Translations under genes and position numbers: made by a program
Shown here: positions 28,302-37,127 of the stretch, in pieces
Numbering within the stretch: the stretch's first letter is position 1
Layout: every line of letters starts with the position of its first letter
Assembly (NCBI RefSeq): GCF_018595715.1
Contig: NZ_JAHEOJ010000021.1
Coordinates: 51,001 to 115,000, forward strand
Source of the DNA: Glaciecola sp. XM2
GTDB taxonomy: Bacteria; Pseudomonadota; Gammaproteobacteria; Enterobacterales; Alteromonadaceae
Reading direction: 5' to 3'
Length of the DNA: 64,000 nucleotides
Notes under the pieces: generated by a model
The model's database searches: none
What the model was told of the DNA's origin: nothing
What the model saw: only the letters and a program-made list of their open reading frames with translations

Positions 28302-29963
28302 TCAACGCTTATATTTGAGTTCACCATTTACCCACGTTTCAAGCACTTGAGTATCCCGAATTGCAGCGGGTGCAGCTTCAAAAATATCCGTATCAATCAC
28401 AATAAAGTCCGCTTTTTTGCCGACTTCTAGCGTGCCAATCATATCCTCTTGAAACCCAGAGTACGCCGCATCTAATGTGAAGCCTTTAAAGGCCTGTAAG
28501 CGGGTAACGGCCTCGTGAGCTAGCCAACCACCCTTTGGCTCAGAATTTGCCTGTTGTCGAGTGACTGCGGCGTGTAGGCCATGAAATGGGTTAGCGAGCT
28601 CAACGGGAAAGTCACTACCAAATGCAATGCGAGACCCTTGTGCCAAGAATGTCTGCCAGGCATACGCACCTTTAAGGCGTTCCTTTCCAACGCGATCTTC
28701 TGCCATGTTCATATCGCTGGTTGCATGTGTCGGTTGCATAGATGGAATAATACCGTGCTGTGCAAATAGTGGAATGTCTTCTACGGCGATAACTTGTGCG
28801 TGCTCAACACGATGTCGTGATACATTTTGTGGAAAGTTTTCGAATGATTTAATAAATTGTTGCAAAGCTAAACGGTTGGCTCGGTCACCGATTGCATGAA
28901 AATTTAATTGAAAATTCGCACCGATTACCGTGTTAAACAGCATCGGTAAACTCTCTTCTGGAGTAACGAGTAAGCCTACATTATCTGGATCGTCTGAATA
29001 CGGTTCAAGTAAAGCTGCTCCTCTGCTACCTAACGCGCCATCGCCATAGGCCTTCACGCTACGAATAGATAAAAAACCTTGCTCGTCGTTAAAATGTCCT
29101 TCTTTTAACATTCGCTCGATATTTGGCTCTGTCGCAGATAGCATTGCGTAAATACGAAAATCTAGCTCATTGTTGTTAGCTTGCTGTATATAGAAGTTCC
29201 TGACGGTTTCTGTAATGCCAGCATCGTGTGCGCTCGTAATACCTAGCGATAGTAAGCGCTGACCAGCAAGGTTGAGCCGCTTCTTATAACCGTCGGTCGA
29301 AAGTTTAGGAATTAACTTGTATACGAGGTAGCTAGCATTATCAATGAGTAAACCAGTAGGCTGCCCTGCATCATCTTTTACAATTTCACCACCGGTAACT
29401 TGCGGGGTATCGGCATTGATCCCAGCCATTGCTAGCGCCTTTGAGTTGACCCAATCGGCATGACCGTCCACTCTGCTCATGATGACTGGCGTATCTGGAA
29501 ACGCTTGATCTAAGCTCTCTTTTGATGGAAAGGTTTTGTTATCCCACAAAACTTGGTTCCATCCTCTTCCCATTATCCATCCATTGCCTTGTGAACCGCG
29601 CGCGCTAATATGGTTCTTGATGCGTTCAACGGCCTCAGCTTCACTTGTTGTGCCGCGCAGGTCCACCTGAAACAGGTTTTCTCCTAGTCCTAAAATATGT
29701 CCGTGAGCGTCAATTAAACCCGGTATAATAACCGCATTTTGCATGTCGATACGCTCAACATCGTTTGGTACCTGTAAGTTATGTCCAACGCCTTGCACAA
29801 TGTCGTCCACTATATACAGCTGAGAAAAGGCAAGCATTTCACCATCGGAATTTAAGGTATAGCCGGTTGCATTAGTGTAAACGCGAGATGCCGCACCTAC
29901 GTCAACAGGCGTTATAAGGGTAAGAAAGCTGATGATGAGCGTCAGCGAATAAATTAATTTCAT
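28302..29963 (-). CDS. Exported amidohydrolase (Amidohydro_3/YtcJ-like)
   Basis: A 553-residue metal-dependent hydrolase of the amidohydrolase superfamily, YtcJ-like branch. It has an N-terminal signal peptide (cleavage near VDVGAA, residues 20-25), the metal-binding GLIDAHGHILGLG near 82-94, FHAIGDRANRLAL and HRVEHAQVI for the later metal histidines, and AFGSDFPVE for the catalytic Asp. Length agrees with the family (530-560). The natural substrate is not known for this group. It follows 3 nt after the PLP-enzyme gene, so the two are probably one unit on the minus strand. Confidence 0.88.
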   Translation of the reverse strand: MKLIYSLTLIISFLTLITPVDVGAASRVYTNATGYTLNSDGEMLAFSQLYIVDDIVQGVGHNLQVPNDVERIDMQNAVIIPGLIDAHGHILGLGENLFQVDLRGTTSEAEAVERIKNHISARGSQGNGWIMGRGWNQVLWDNKTFPSKESLDQAFPDTPVIMSRVDGHADWVNSKALAMAGINADTPQVTGGEIVKDDAGQPTGLLIDNASYLVYKLIPKLSTDGYKKRLNLAGQRLLSLGITSAHDAGITETVRNFYIQQANNNELDFRIYAMLSATEPNIERMLKEGHFNDEQGFLSIRSVKAYGDGALGSRGAALLEPYSDDPDNVGLLVTPEESLPMLFNTVIGANFQLNFHAIGDRANRLALQQFIKSFENFPQNVSRHRVEHAQVIAVEDIPLFAQHGIIPSMQPTHATSDMNMAEDRVGKERLKGAYAWQTFLAQGSRIAFGSDFPVELANPFHGLHAAVTRQQANSEPKGGWLAHEAVTRLQAFKGFTLDAAYSGFQEDMIGTLEVGKKADFIVIDTDIFEAAPAAIRDTQVLETWVNGELKYKR

Positions 29964-29966
29964 GCT

Positions 29967-30968
29967 TTATATCCTTGTTGCAAGACCCAAACTGGGCAAA
30001 GTGTCCAAACAGTCATACTCCCAAATCTTATGCATGCTTGTTTGGCTGATATTGCCACCTGAGATAATAACCATTACACGCTTTTTTGTTTGTTGTTGAG
30101 ATAAATAATTAACAACAGCTTGCATGGTCATCGCGCAGGTGGGTTCTATATGTAGTTTTAGTAGATGTTGTAACCATTGTGTCCAATAAATGATAGAGGA
30201 TTCATCGACTTCATGAAAGGCATCGACACTTTTTAAAATCTCGAAGGTATGCTCACCAACACTTGGCGTTGCAGCGCCGTCAGCAAGTGTATTGGGCGCC
30301 TCAGTTAGGCTCATTATGCGGTTTTCTCTGAGGGAACGCGCCGCATCATTTGCTGCAAGCGGCTCTGCACCCACAACGTCAATATTCTTATTCAATGCTC
30401 GTGCGGTAACAATGGTACCGCTTAATAGACCACCGCCACCACACGGCGCTGCAATCATGTCGATATCATCGACCTGTTTTAATGCTTCAAGAGCAGCAGT
30501 GCCTTGTCCTGCGATGATATACGGATGATTAAATGGTGGTATCCAAACCACACCCTCTTGTTCGCTTGCAGCTTTAACGGCAACATCTGCCTGCACTCGA
30601 GTGTCAAAGCGGTTTAAGGTTGCGCCATATGATTCAGTTGCGGCAGCCTTGATGGGGGATATGTTTTTAGCGCTATAAATGGTCACCGGGACATTGAAGA
30701 GTCTGCCAGCATAAGCCACGGCTTGTGCATGATTACCGGATGAATTGGCAACAATATGTTTGGGTAATGCATTGTGCTTTTTTAATTGCGACAAAAAGTG
30801 GATTGCGCCTCTTAGCTTAAACGCGCCAGTCGTTTGTAAGCACTCAGCTTTAAAAAAAATCTCATGTCCCAACCACCCATTTAACAGACTCGATTGCATG
30901 ATGGGGGTGCGTTGTATATATGGCGAGATAAGAGTTTGTGCCTGCTTGATATCGTCAAAAGTTACCAT
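29967..30968 (-). CDS. PLP-dependent threonine/serine dehydratase-like enzyme
   Basis: A 333-residue fold-type II PLP enzyme related to catabolic threonine dehydratase and serine racemase. The Schiff-base lysine is K51 in TTGAFKLRGA, the substrate-binding SSGNHAQAVAYAG follows near 77, and the phosphate-binding glycine loop APCGGGGLLSG is near 174. There is no C-terminal regulatory (ACT) domain, so it is not the biosynthetic IlvA type. Whether it deaminates threonine or serine or racemises an amino acid cannot be decided from sequence. It is upstream of the amidohydrolase on the same strand. Confidence 0.85.
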   Translation of the reverse strand: MVTFDDIKQAQTLISPYIQRTPIMQSSLLNGWLGHEIFFKAECLQTTGAFKLRGAIHFLSQLKKHNALPKHIVANSSGNHAQAVAYAGRLFNVPVTIYSAKNISPIKAAATESYGATLNRFDTRVQADVAVKAASEQEGVVWIPPFNHPYIIAGQGTAALEALKQVDDIDMIAAPCGGGGLLSGTIVTARALNKNIDVVGAEPLAANDAARSLRENRIMSLTEAPNTLADGAATPSVGEHTFEILKSVDAFHEVDESSIIYWTQWLQHLLKLHIEPTCAMTMQAVVNYLSQQQTKKRVMVIISGGNISQTSMHKIWEYDCLDTLPSLGLATRI

Positions 30969-31063
30969 GATGTCAATCTCAAATTATGAATAAAGGAGCA
31001 AAGTTGGTTGATGTGTTTTTTTGGCTTTTGCTTTTTGGCCTATTAAACCGCCTGCATTAGCAT

Positions 31064-31081
31064 TCAGCATCGCTATGCTGA
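31064..31081. repeat. Perfect 7-bp inverted repeat in an intergenic gap
   Basis: TCAGCAT-CGCT-ATGCTGA lies in the divergent gap between the PLP-enzyme gene and the NAD-binding protein gene. There is no T-run on either side, so it is more likely an operator or a leader hairpin than a terminator. Confidence 0.4.
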
Positions 31082-31177
31082 CAAAGGAAAATGAATAAAT
31101 CGTTAAATAGACTGATCATTGGTCAGCGTTTAAGGGTATGTTAAACACACATTTAGATTAGCACAAACAGGTCTTAC

Positions 31178-31807
31178 ATGAATAAAAAATATAGCGCAAT
31201 TGTGCTAGGAGCTACCGGTTTAGTTGGTAAGGCCTTGGTCAATCAATTGTGCCAAGATGATCGTTATGCCACGGTAACTTGTTTAGTCCGAGCGCCTCTA
31301 AGCCAGTCTGATTACCATGATCCAATGAAGAAAATTCAGGCGCTAGTCATCGACTTTGATTTATTGCAGGATTACCAAGGGTACTTTTCAGTTGATCATG
31401 TGTATTGTTGTTTAGGGACTACCCTGAAGCAGGCTGGCAGTAAGCGTGCTTTTAGGCGTGTCGATTTTGAGTTTGTTCATGTATGCGCTCAGCTCGCAAG
31501 AGCCCAAAGAGCCGCCAGTTTTGTATGGATTTCGTCGATAGGCGCTAATGCAAGAAGCAAGCAGTTTTATTTGCGAGTGAAAGGCGAACTCGAGAATGCG
31601 ATTTTAACCATGCCGCAGTTAAACCATCCAGCAGCAGTAAGACCACCTTTGTTAGACGGACAGCGCAAATTGCACAGACCAGGGGAATCATTTGCGCTAA
31701 AACTGCTTAAAATTCTAGATCCACTCATGTTGGGACCGTTAAAAAAGTATCGTCCCGTTTTGCCTCAGCAGGTTGCCAGTGAAATGATAAATTTACAGGT
31801 TTTTTAA
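31178..31807 (+). CDS. NAD(P)-binding oxidoreductase-like protein (TIP30/HTATIP2 type)
   Basis: A 209-residue protein with a Rossmann fold: the nucleotide-binding GATGLVGKALVNQL at 11-24 and the later YCCLGTTLKQAGSKRAFRRVD segment that is typical of the bacterial TIP30-like, atypical SDR family. An active-site Tyr-Lys pair in QFYLRVKGELE agrees with this. Its reaction is unknown. Preceded by only weak ribosome-site sequence. Confidence 0.75.
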   Translation: MNKKYSAIVLGATGLVGKALVNQLCQDDRYATVTCLVRAPLSQSDYHDPMKKIQALVIDFDLLQDYQGYFSVDHVYCCLGTTLKQAGSKRAFRRVDFEFVHVCAQLARAQRAASFVWISSIGANARSKQFYLRVKGELENAILTMPQLNHPAAVRPPLLDGQRKLHRPGESFALKLLKILDPLMLGPLKKYRPVLPQQVASEMINLQVF

Positions 31808-31902
31808 TTCTTTAAAGATAAACGCTAAAGAAAAGCACGCGATCAGTGGATATAAAGATATACAACGAAATTATATTCAACGATGTAAAGCGGGTGATGA
31901 CA

Positions 31903-32268
31903 ATGAAAAATGCAATTCCAGCGTCTACAAAAGCGTTATTCAGCAATGTACAAGTTGAGAAGTTTTGGTGGGATGGCGTTCAGGTCAACATCCCATTTCA
32001 CTGCGTTTATGCGGTAATTCCAAATCCTGTGGCGGATCATTACACTCATATAAATGGTTTTGAAGTGCCAATTTTAGCCCTTGGTAACTATCATATTCCC
32101 ATTTGGGATCCCATGCATAAAGCATTAAACAGTATGCCTAAGTTTGCAGTGGTGCTTACTCATCAAGAGGGAGATAAGTTTGCGTTATATGCTTATCCAG
32201 CGGATTGTATTGATGAGCCGTTCTCTATGTCCTATGACGAATGGTTTGCGCGACAAAAGATCAGCTAG
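31903..32268 (+). CDS. Small single-domain protein, possibly CheW-like
   Basis: I do not firmly recognise this protein. From the ATG at 31903 it has 121 residues (the frame stays open from a GTG at 31846; an ATG at 31897 is also possible). It has no signal peptide or membrane helix. The run INGFEVPILALGNYHIPIWD followed by FAVVLTHQEGDKFALYAYPAD resembles the beta-barrel core of CheW-type domains (G-x-x-VP-x-hydrophobic-DL, then a strand with GD-x-hydrophobic-AL), but the motif match is loose. There are no other chemotaxis genes in this window. Confidence 0.55.
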   Translation: MKNAIPASTKALFSNVQVEKFWWDGVQVNIPFHCVYAVIPNPVADHYTHINGFEVPILALGNYHIPIWDPMHKALNSMPKFAVVLTHQEGDKFALYAYPADCIDEPFSMSYDEWFARQKIS

Positions 32269-32364
32269 CGCATCGCACCGAAATCGTAACTTTCTCCAAT
32301 CTTTAGTGGAAATCCCTTATTAAATCCGCATAATACGCACCCGTTTAGTTTTCAGGAGCCGCAG

Positions 32365-32907
32365 GTGGAAAATCAGTATGTCATTGCTGAGGTATTTGGT
32401 GCGATTGCGGTTGTTTTCAACTTCATTGGTTATCGACAACAAGATATCAATCGGTATCGTCTTATTTCGGCTATTGCTTTGGCTGCCGTTAGTACCCACT
32501 TTTTTATGCTTGGCGCGTTAGCCGCTGGCATTGGTACTGCGCTGGCGAGTGTTCGAAATATTATTGCTATTTATTACCGTGGCAATAGTGTTCTTGCTTT
32601 GTTTGTTGTGCTCAATATTGCCTTCTTTGTATATGAATGGGGCTATTTGGATAGCCCTTGGATTATTATTATTGCATATACCTCTTCGATGATTTTTACG
32701 GTGGGGTCTATCGTATTCACCCAGGCTGCTCAGGTAAGAAAATGGTTTATTTTTGCTGAAGGACTTGGGCTGGTTTATGCAATTTTGGTAGGAAGCATTT
32801 TTGGTACGATCTTTAACATCACAAACTTATGCAGCATTTTTTACGTGTTGTATCGTGATAAGAAAAATGCGTCGAATGATTTAGAGACAAAAAAAACGCC
32901 GGATTAA
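32365..32907 (+). CDS. YgjV-family inner-membrane protein
   Basis: A 180-residue integral membrane protein with about five to six hydrophobic helices, resembling E. coli YgjV (function unknown). The beginning AEVFGAIAVVFNFIGYRQQD followed by a helix with STHFFMLGALAAG and SVRNIIAIYYR is typical of the family. GTG start at 32365 with CAGGAG 8 nt upstream. The hairpin that ends the opposite-strand exbD transcript lies inside its last codons. Confidence 0.8.
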   Translation: MENQYVIAEVFGAIAVVFNFIGYRQQDINRYRLISAIALAAVSTHFFMLGALAAGIGTALASVRNIIAIYYRGNSVLALFVVLNIAFFVYEWGYLDSPWIIIIAYTSSMIFTVGSIVFTQAAQVRKWFIFAEGLGLVYAILVGSIFGTIFNITNLCSIFYVLYRDKKNASNDLETKKTPD

Positions 32908-32914
32908 CCGGCGT
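32887..32914 (-). terminator. Intrinsic terminator for exbD (minus strand)
   Basis: A perfect 7-bp stem (ACGCCGG 32896-32902, CCGGCGT 32908-32914) with a 5-nt loop. Read on the minus strand it is followed by eight T, which makes it a good terminator 20 nt after the exbD stop. It overlaps the coding end of the convergent ygjV-like gene. Confidence 0.85.
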
Positions 32915-32934
32915 TCTCTCAAATATATAAACCG

Positions 32935-33339
32935 TTAGTCTTTCTTAACTAAGATAGAAACGTTTCTAATACCTGCTAATTTTACTTGGTCCATGACTTC
33001 TACCACAATACCATGCTCAGTATTTTCATGAGCTTGAATAGCAGCCGTTTCAGTGGCGTTTTCAGCTAGATATGTCTGCGTGTTAGCAACAACACGACGA
33101 ATATCAACAATACGTCCACCCATCATGATTTGCCCTGTATCATCGATACGAATAGACAACGCTTTGCTTGGCGTGTTCGTTGGCGTGTTATCTTTTGGAC
33201 GGTTCGCACTTAAACCTTTCTCAGATGAAAAAGTCGTTGTTACGATAAAAAATATTAGCATTATGAACACTATGTCTAGCATCGGTGTCATGTCGATTTG
33301 CGCGTCATCATCCGCGGCTGTATGCTTTTTTCTCTTCAT
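32935..33339 (-). CDS. ExbD/TolR-family proton-channel subunit without adjacent ExbB
   Basis: A 134-residue single-pass inner-membrane protein of the ExbD/TolR family, which together with ExbB/TolQ uses the proton gradient to energise TonB or Tol. N-terminal QIDMTPMLDIVFIMLIFFIV contains the essential Asp (D22) at the start of the helix; the periplasmic domain follows, with ALSIRIDDTGQIMMGG and VKLAGIRNVSI. Unusually, no exbB, tonB or tolQ gene is next to it: it stands alone between a ygjV-like gene and a flavodoxin gene. Its own terminator indicates a single-gene transcript. Confidence 0.9.
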   Translation of the reverse strand: MKRKKHTAADDDAQIDMTPMLDIVFIMLIFFIVTTTFSSEKGLSANRPKDNTPTNTPSKALSIRIDDTGQIMMGGRIVDIRRVVANTQTYLAENATETAAIQAHENTEHGIVVEVMDQVKLAGIRNVSILVKKD

Positions 33340-33449
33340 TATTCACAGCTCTCTTACTTACTTATCGCTATAGTATATCTATTCAAACCAAAATGCATAG
33401 AGCAAAGGCGTAATTTTCTATAACATTTTTTAAATAATTCACATGATAT

Positions 33450-33986
33450 TTATGCAATCTCGCATTCAGCGGCAATTTGCTTGCACCACGAGGCGATGCG
33501 CTCCTCGCTCATATCAAACTGATTTTCATCATCTAAGCTTAACCCTACAAAATATTCGCCGTCTTCGGTTACACCCTTTGAGGCAACAAACTCATACCCT
33601 GCGACAGGCCAGTAGCCGACTATGTCGCCACCTAGTACAATCAGTTCGTCATGTAGCATGCCCAATGCATCTTGAAACCAATCTGCATAACCTAGCTGAT
33701 CACCTAGGCCAAAAAGTGCCAAGATTTTTCCGCTGAAGTTTAAACTAGATATGTCATCCCAAGTAGACTCCCAATCTTCTTGAAGCTCACCAAAATCCCA
33801 TGTGGAAATGCCAAAAATGACGATGTCATAGTCTTGCGAGCGACTTAATGGTGTATCTTTAATGTCAAAAAGGTCAATTGCTTGGTTGGTAATAGCCTGC
33901 AATTGGGCTTGAATTTTTTCGCCGGCCATCTCTGTATAACACGTAGTAGAGCCATAAAAAATTGCCATTCGCTTATTGTTGCTCAT
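33450..33986 (-). CDS. Flavodoxin (FldB-like)
   Basis: A 178-residue FMN-binding electron carrier. The FMN phosphate loop is FYGSTTCYTEMAG (residues 9-21; classic form G-S-T-T-G-x-T-E, here with Cys in place of Gly), and isoalloxazine-binding loops are visible as ISTWDFGELQEDW and FGLGDQLGYADWF. It belongs to the long-chain flavodoxins (about 170-180 residues); the TCYTE loop resembles E. coli FldB more than FldA. It is upstream of exbD, about 110 nt away, with no clear link in function. Confidence 0.85.
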   Translation of the reverse strand: MSNNKRMAIFYGSTTCYTEMAGEKIQAQLQAITNQAIDLFDIKDTPLSRSQDYDIVIFGISTWDFGELQEDWESTWDDISSLNFSGKILALFGLGDQLGYADWFQDALGMLHDELIVLGGDIVGYWPVAGYEFVASKGVTEDGEYFVGLSLDDENQFDMSEERIASWCKQIAAECEIA

Positions 33987-34012
33987 AAAACTTTATTTCT
34001 CATCTCAATAGC

Positions 34013-35911
34013 TTATGCAGAAGGTTTGAACACGACCTGACTGCCATCTGCCCTTATCACTTTACAGGCTTTTTCTGTTCCGTCTTGTTCTAGTTGCAGT
34101 ACGCCAATACTGCATGCATTGATCACGTCTCGCTCACTGCCTTGTGGCTTTCGCTGTTTAACCGACATATTTCGGCGTTTAGTGAGCCAGTTAAGTGGTG
34201 AACGGTGTCCATAAAGCCATCTATTCAAGCGTTCAAACCAAGTGAGTAATTTGTCTGGGAATTCATTGTGCATGCCCGAGCATGTGAATTGTAATATCTT
34301 TGGACTGTTGCGTCTAAAGCGCAAAGAAATATCGTATACAAACGAGTAGTGAACATCACCTGACAAAATGATAAACAACGGTGGTGTTTTAATATGCCTA
34401 AAAATATTTAGCATTACACTAGCGGTGCCTCTATGCGCCATCCAATTCTCTGCATCCACAATCAACGCCCCGCCAAAGGCGGTGAATACGCGTTGAATAG
34501 TTTCAATGAATTTAACCCCGTAAACAGGCGCCGCCGACACCATAATAACGGACTTTTTGCCGATGATATTTTGTTGCAACTCACATAATCCCTCCCAGTC
34601 CATCAGGCCAGAAGGTTTATTTTTATTTGATTCACTGCGCCATCTTTGGGTGCGAGTATCAAGCACATGCACCGGGGGGCTGGTGTTGAGCTGATAATGC
34701 CACTTATCGAATTCAAGCAAAGTATCTATAAATGCATCTTGTTTGTTTAGGCCATCATGAGTAAAAACAGCTTGTGCTTTTTTTACTAAAGGTTTCATTG
34801 CGGTATATGGATTGCCAAGTCCTTGGCATAAAAAATACCCACATAGTGCATTACCCACCATCCGTTTTGAAAAGGCGTTGCCGTAGACTTGTTCTTCCCA
34901 ACCTCTTGTGAGATTCCAGTCGTCAGTCACATCATGATCGTCGAATATCATATAAGTAGGTACGTGGGCGAGGGCGCGCTCTACAGCGTCTAGGCTTGAA
35001 CAGAAGAGTTCGATGCTTTTCGCTTCTGCGTTGTATTGTGCGGTTAGGGTTTCATTTAAGCCCTGCTTTGTTTCTTTTACAAGGGGCCACAGCCGGCTTG
35101 ACCATGATAATAAGTACAGCGCAATGACTTCATTTAGCGCAATTAAGTGATTGTGAGCGTTTACCGAGGTGAAAACGGGTTTGCGGGCACCTTTAAAAAA
35201 AGCCTTGGTCAGATCATCGTTTTCATCCACTTCAGGAAATAGCTTTTCACGATCATAGAAACTAAATTTATGGTCGGCAAGTTCTGAAGAGTGCTCAATG
35301 ATACTATCGGTAAAGCTTTCGTGATGTAATCCAAGCAAATCAATCACTTGATTTATGGCATGCAGCATTGGGCCGGCAACATCATCGACGTAGACTTGGT
35401 CGCCGGTAAGCAGCAGTAAATCAGGGTAGTCCTCAGGTGTTGTGCCTTGATCGCACTTTTTTAAAAGCTTATCGAGTTGCGGTAAGGCGTCACTCCCTTT
35501 GCTAAAATGTGCCTTTCGACAGCTTCCGTGCACCACATTGGTTAGATCTTTTTTCAATGCAAAAGAGAGGTTTTTTTCATATTCATAAAAAATATCAGGT
35601 AACAGTTGGTTAAGCGAAGTCAATTTGCCTTGGTCATCTTCAAGGTTCATGTTGTAAGCATACTGAGCGTTTAACGACAGCGTTTGGCTGGGCACCATGC
35701 GCACTAAGCGGATAAAACAATGCTTGCCTAAACACAGGCTTAAGACTTCGGTTTTTTTCTCGTCAATACCAATCGCCGCATCATTCTCATCGAATAACTG
35801 CGCATGGATGGGGGTGTCATCTTTGGTGACAAGCCAAATGGTAATGACCTTTTCATCAACATGACGCAACATCGGTCCAGCAATAATCGAGGGTATTGAA
35901 TTATCTGACAT
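34013..35911 (-). CDS. PhoD-like metallophosphatase without export signal
   Basis: A 632-residue metallophosphoesterase of the PhoD-like branch. Metal-binding motifs are visible: LLLTGDQVYVDD near 165, FDDHDVTDDWN near 325 and LSGDVHYSF near 525. True PhoD alkaline phosphatases carry a Tat signal; this protein starts MSDNSIPSIIAGPMLRHV with no twin-arginine or hydrophobic segment, so it is predicted cytoplasmic. The first 130 residues form a beta-rich domain like the PhoD N-domain. Substrate unknown. It is divergent from a lipoprotein gene. Confidence 0.78.
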   Translation of the reverse strand: MSDNSIPSIIAGPMLRHVDEKVITIWLVTKDDTPIHAQLFDENDAAIGIDEKKTEVLSLCLGKHCFIRLVRMVPSQTLSLNAQYAYNMNLEDDQGKLTSLNQLLPDIFYEYEKNLSFALKKDLTNVVHGSCRKAHFSKGSDALPQLDKLLKKCDQGTTPEDYPDLLLLTGDQVYVDDVAGPMLHAINQVIDLLGLHHESFTDSIIEHSSELADHKFSFYDREKLFPEVDENDDLTKAFFKGARKPVFTSVNAHNHLIALNEVIALYLLSWSSRLWPLVKETKQGLNETLTAQYNAEAKSIELFCSSLDAVERALAHVPTYMIFDDHDVTDDWNLTRGWEEQVYGNAFSKRMVGNALCGYFLCQGLGNPYTAMKPLVKKAQAVFTHDGLNKQDAFIDTLLEFDKWHYQLNTSPPVHVLDTRTQRWRSESNKNKPSGLMDWEGLCELQQNIIGKKSVIMVSAAPVYGVKFIETIQRVFTAFGGALIVDAENWMAHRGTASVMLNIFRHIKTPPLFIILSGDVHYSFVYDISLRFRRNSPKILQFTCSGMHNEFPDKLLTWFERLNRWLYGHRSPLNWLTKRRNMSVKQRKPQGSERDVINACSIGVLQLEQDGTEKACKVIRADGSQVVFKPSA

Positions 35912-35986
35912 ATTTTAGTGATCAGGAGCCATAAAAGTCGGTATCATATTCACAGCATATCACGCCAGCAGAGAGATAGAAGTCAG

Positions 35987-37126
35987 GTGTTAACATCTAA
36001 GTGTAAAAAACTGTGTAGATTTATCGTTTGTTTAAGCCCTTTATTGATTTGGAGCTGCTCAAGTGCACAACCACCACGTGTATTGGAGGCTGTTGAGACA
36101 ACTGGGCAATGGGTACTAGAAGAAAGTGGTGAAACCATGCTAGACCCGCAAACCTCAGGACTGATTAACGATGAAGTCGGACTATGGACCATTTCTGACA
36201 GAAGCGCGGATAAAAGCCAGATACAACAATTGCATTTATTAGATAGAGATAGTGGTGCAATAATTAAACGTTACGGACCGATGCGCTTAAGTGCGAAGGT
36301 AATTAACAGTTGTTTTGCTACATATCTGGGTGACAACCCAGATTATGAGGCGATTGTTTTGCATCCGTTTAAAAGGAATGCATGGCTTTTAGTCACAGAA
36401 GATGCCACGAACAGCCCAATACTAAGTGGCAAATGTGCGGATGACTTTGCCAAAACCGGCTCTACTGAGTATCCAACGCTACTCGTAGAAGTCACCAAGC
36501 AAGATGAAGAGCTAATCGTCAGCGGTGTTCGAGCGATACAGTTTCCTCACGAGGCTCAAGTAGGAGACTTTCCTAACGACGGCATAGAGGGCTTATCCAT
36601 TGCAAAAGACAATACACTGTATCTAGGACTAGAAAAAGATAATGCAGGGCAGCCTAGGGTATTTAAAGTAGCCCTCTCAGCGGATGTGTTCGAGCAGACT
36701 GAGCGGTTTTTACAAGTAGAAGATGCTCAGCTCAACATGCCTGTCTTTAGTCAGGGAAATCACCCTATTAACGGCATGGATATATATTATCCGGATGATG
36801 CATCAGATGGTTATTTGCTTGCTGCCGCGAGAAATGACAACGAGCTGTGGGTGATTGATTTAACTGCACAGCAGCCAACCACTATTATTCCCCTTGTCTT
36901 TTTGGCGCAAAGCGATGATGCCCAATGCGCTACAAATTACAAAATGGATAATGCTTCGATTGAAGGGGTTGCGGTCGCAGATCAGCAACTAATACTGATC
37001 AACGACCCTTGGAAGGTTAATTACTTAAAGAATGTCACATGTGAGTCACAGCGCGAGAAGTATGAACGTATGTCTCCGCTTATATTCTCGCTGCCCATTG
37101 ATTCAAACTGGTTTGTAAAGCGTTAA
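35987..37126 (+). CDS. Lipoprotein, probable beta-propeller (phytase-esterase-like)
   Basis: A lipoprotein of about 379 residues from the GTG at 35987 (frame open from 35918); the later start gives a clean signal peptide with lipobox LIWSC. The mature part has repeated strand patterns such as NDGIEGLSIAKDNTLYLGLE, INGMDIYYPDD and ASIEGVAVADQQLILIND, similar to proteins of the esterase-like/phytase-like beta-propeller group (EGLA... E-type motifs). I cannot name its reaction. It begins close to the divergent PhoD-like gene and converges with msrA, with only 1 base between stop codons. Confidence 0.65.
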   Translation: MLTSKCKKLCRFIVCLSPLLIWSCSSAQPPRVLEAVETTGQWVLEESGETMLDPQTSGLINDEVGLWTISDRSADKSQIQQLHLLDRDSGAIIKRYGPMRLSAKVINSCFATYLGDNPDYEAIVLHPFKRNAWLLVTEDATNSPILSGKCADDFAKTGSTEYPTLLVEVTKQDEELIVSGVRAIQFPHEAQVGDFPNDGIEGLSIAKDNTLYLGLEKDNAGQPRVFKVALSADVFEQTERFLQVEDAQLNMPVFSQGNHPINGMDIYYPDDASDGYLLAAARNDNELWVIDLTAQQPTTIIPLVFLAQSDDAQCATNYKMDNASIEGVAVADQQLILINDPWKVNYLKNVTCESQREKYERMSPLIFSLPIDSNWFVKR

Positions 37127-37127
37127 C

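Noticed and set aside
30986..31060. 24-codon hydrophobic open frame (MNKGAKLVDVFFWLLLFGLL...)
   Set aside because: It has a plausible membrane-helix composition but no ribosome site and no operon partner; not enough to call a gene.
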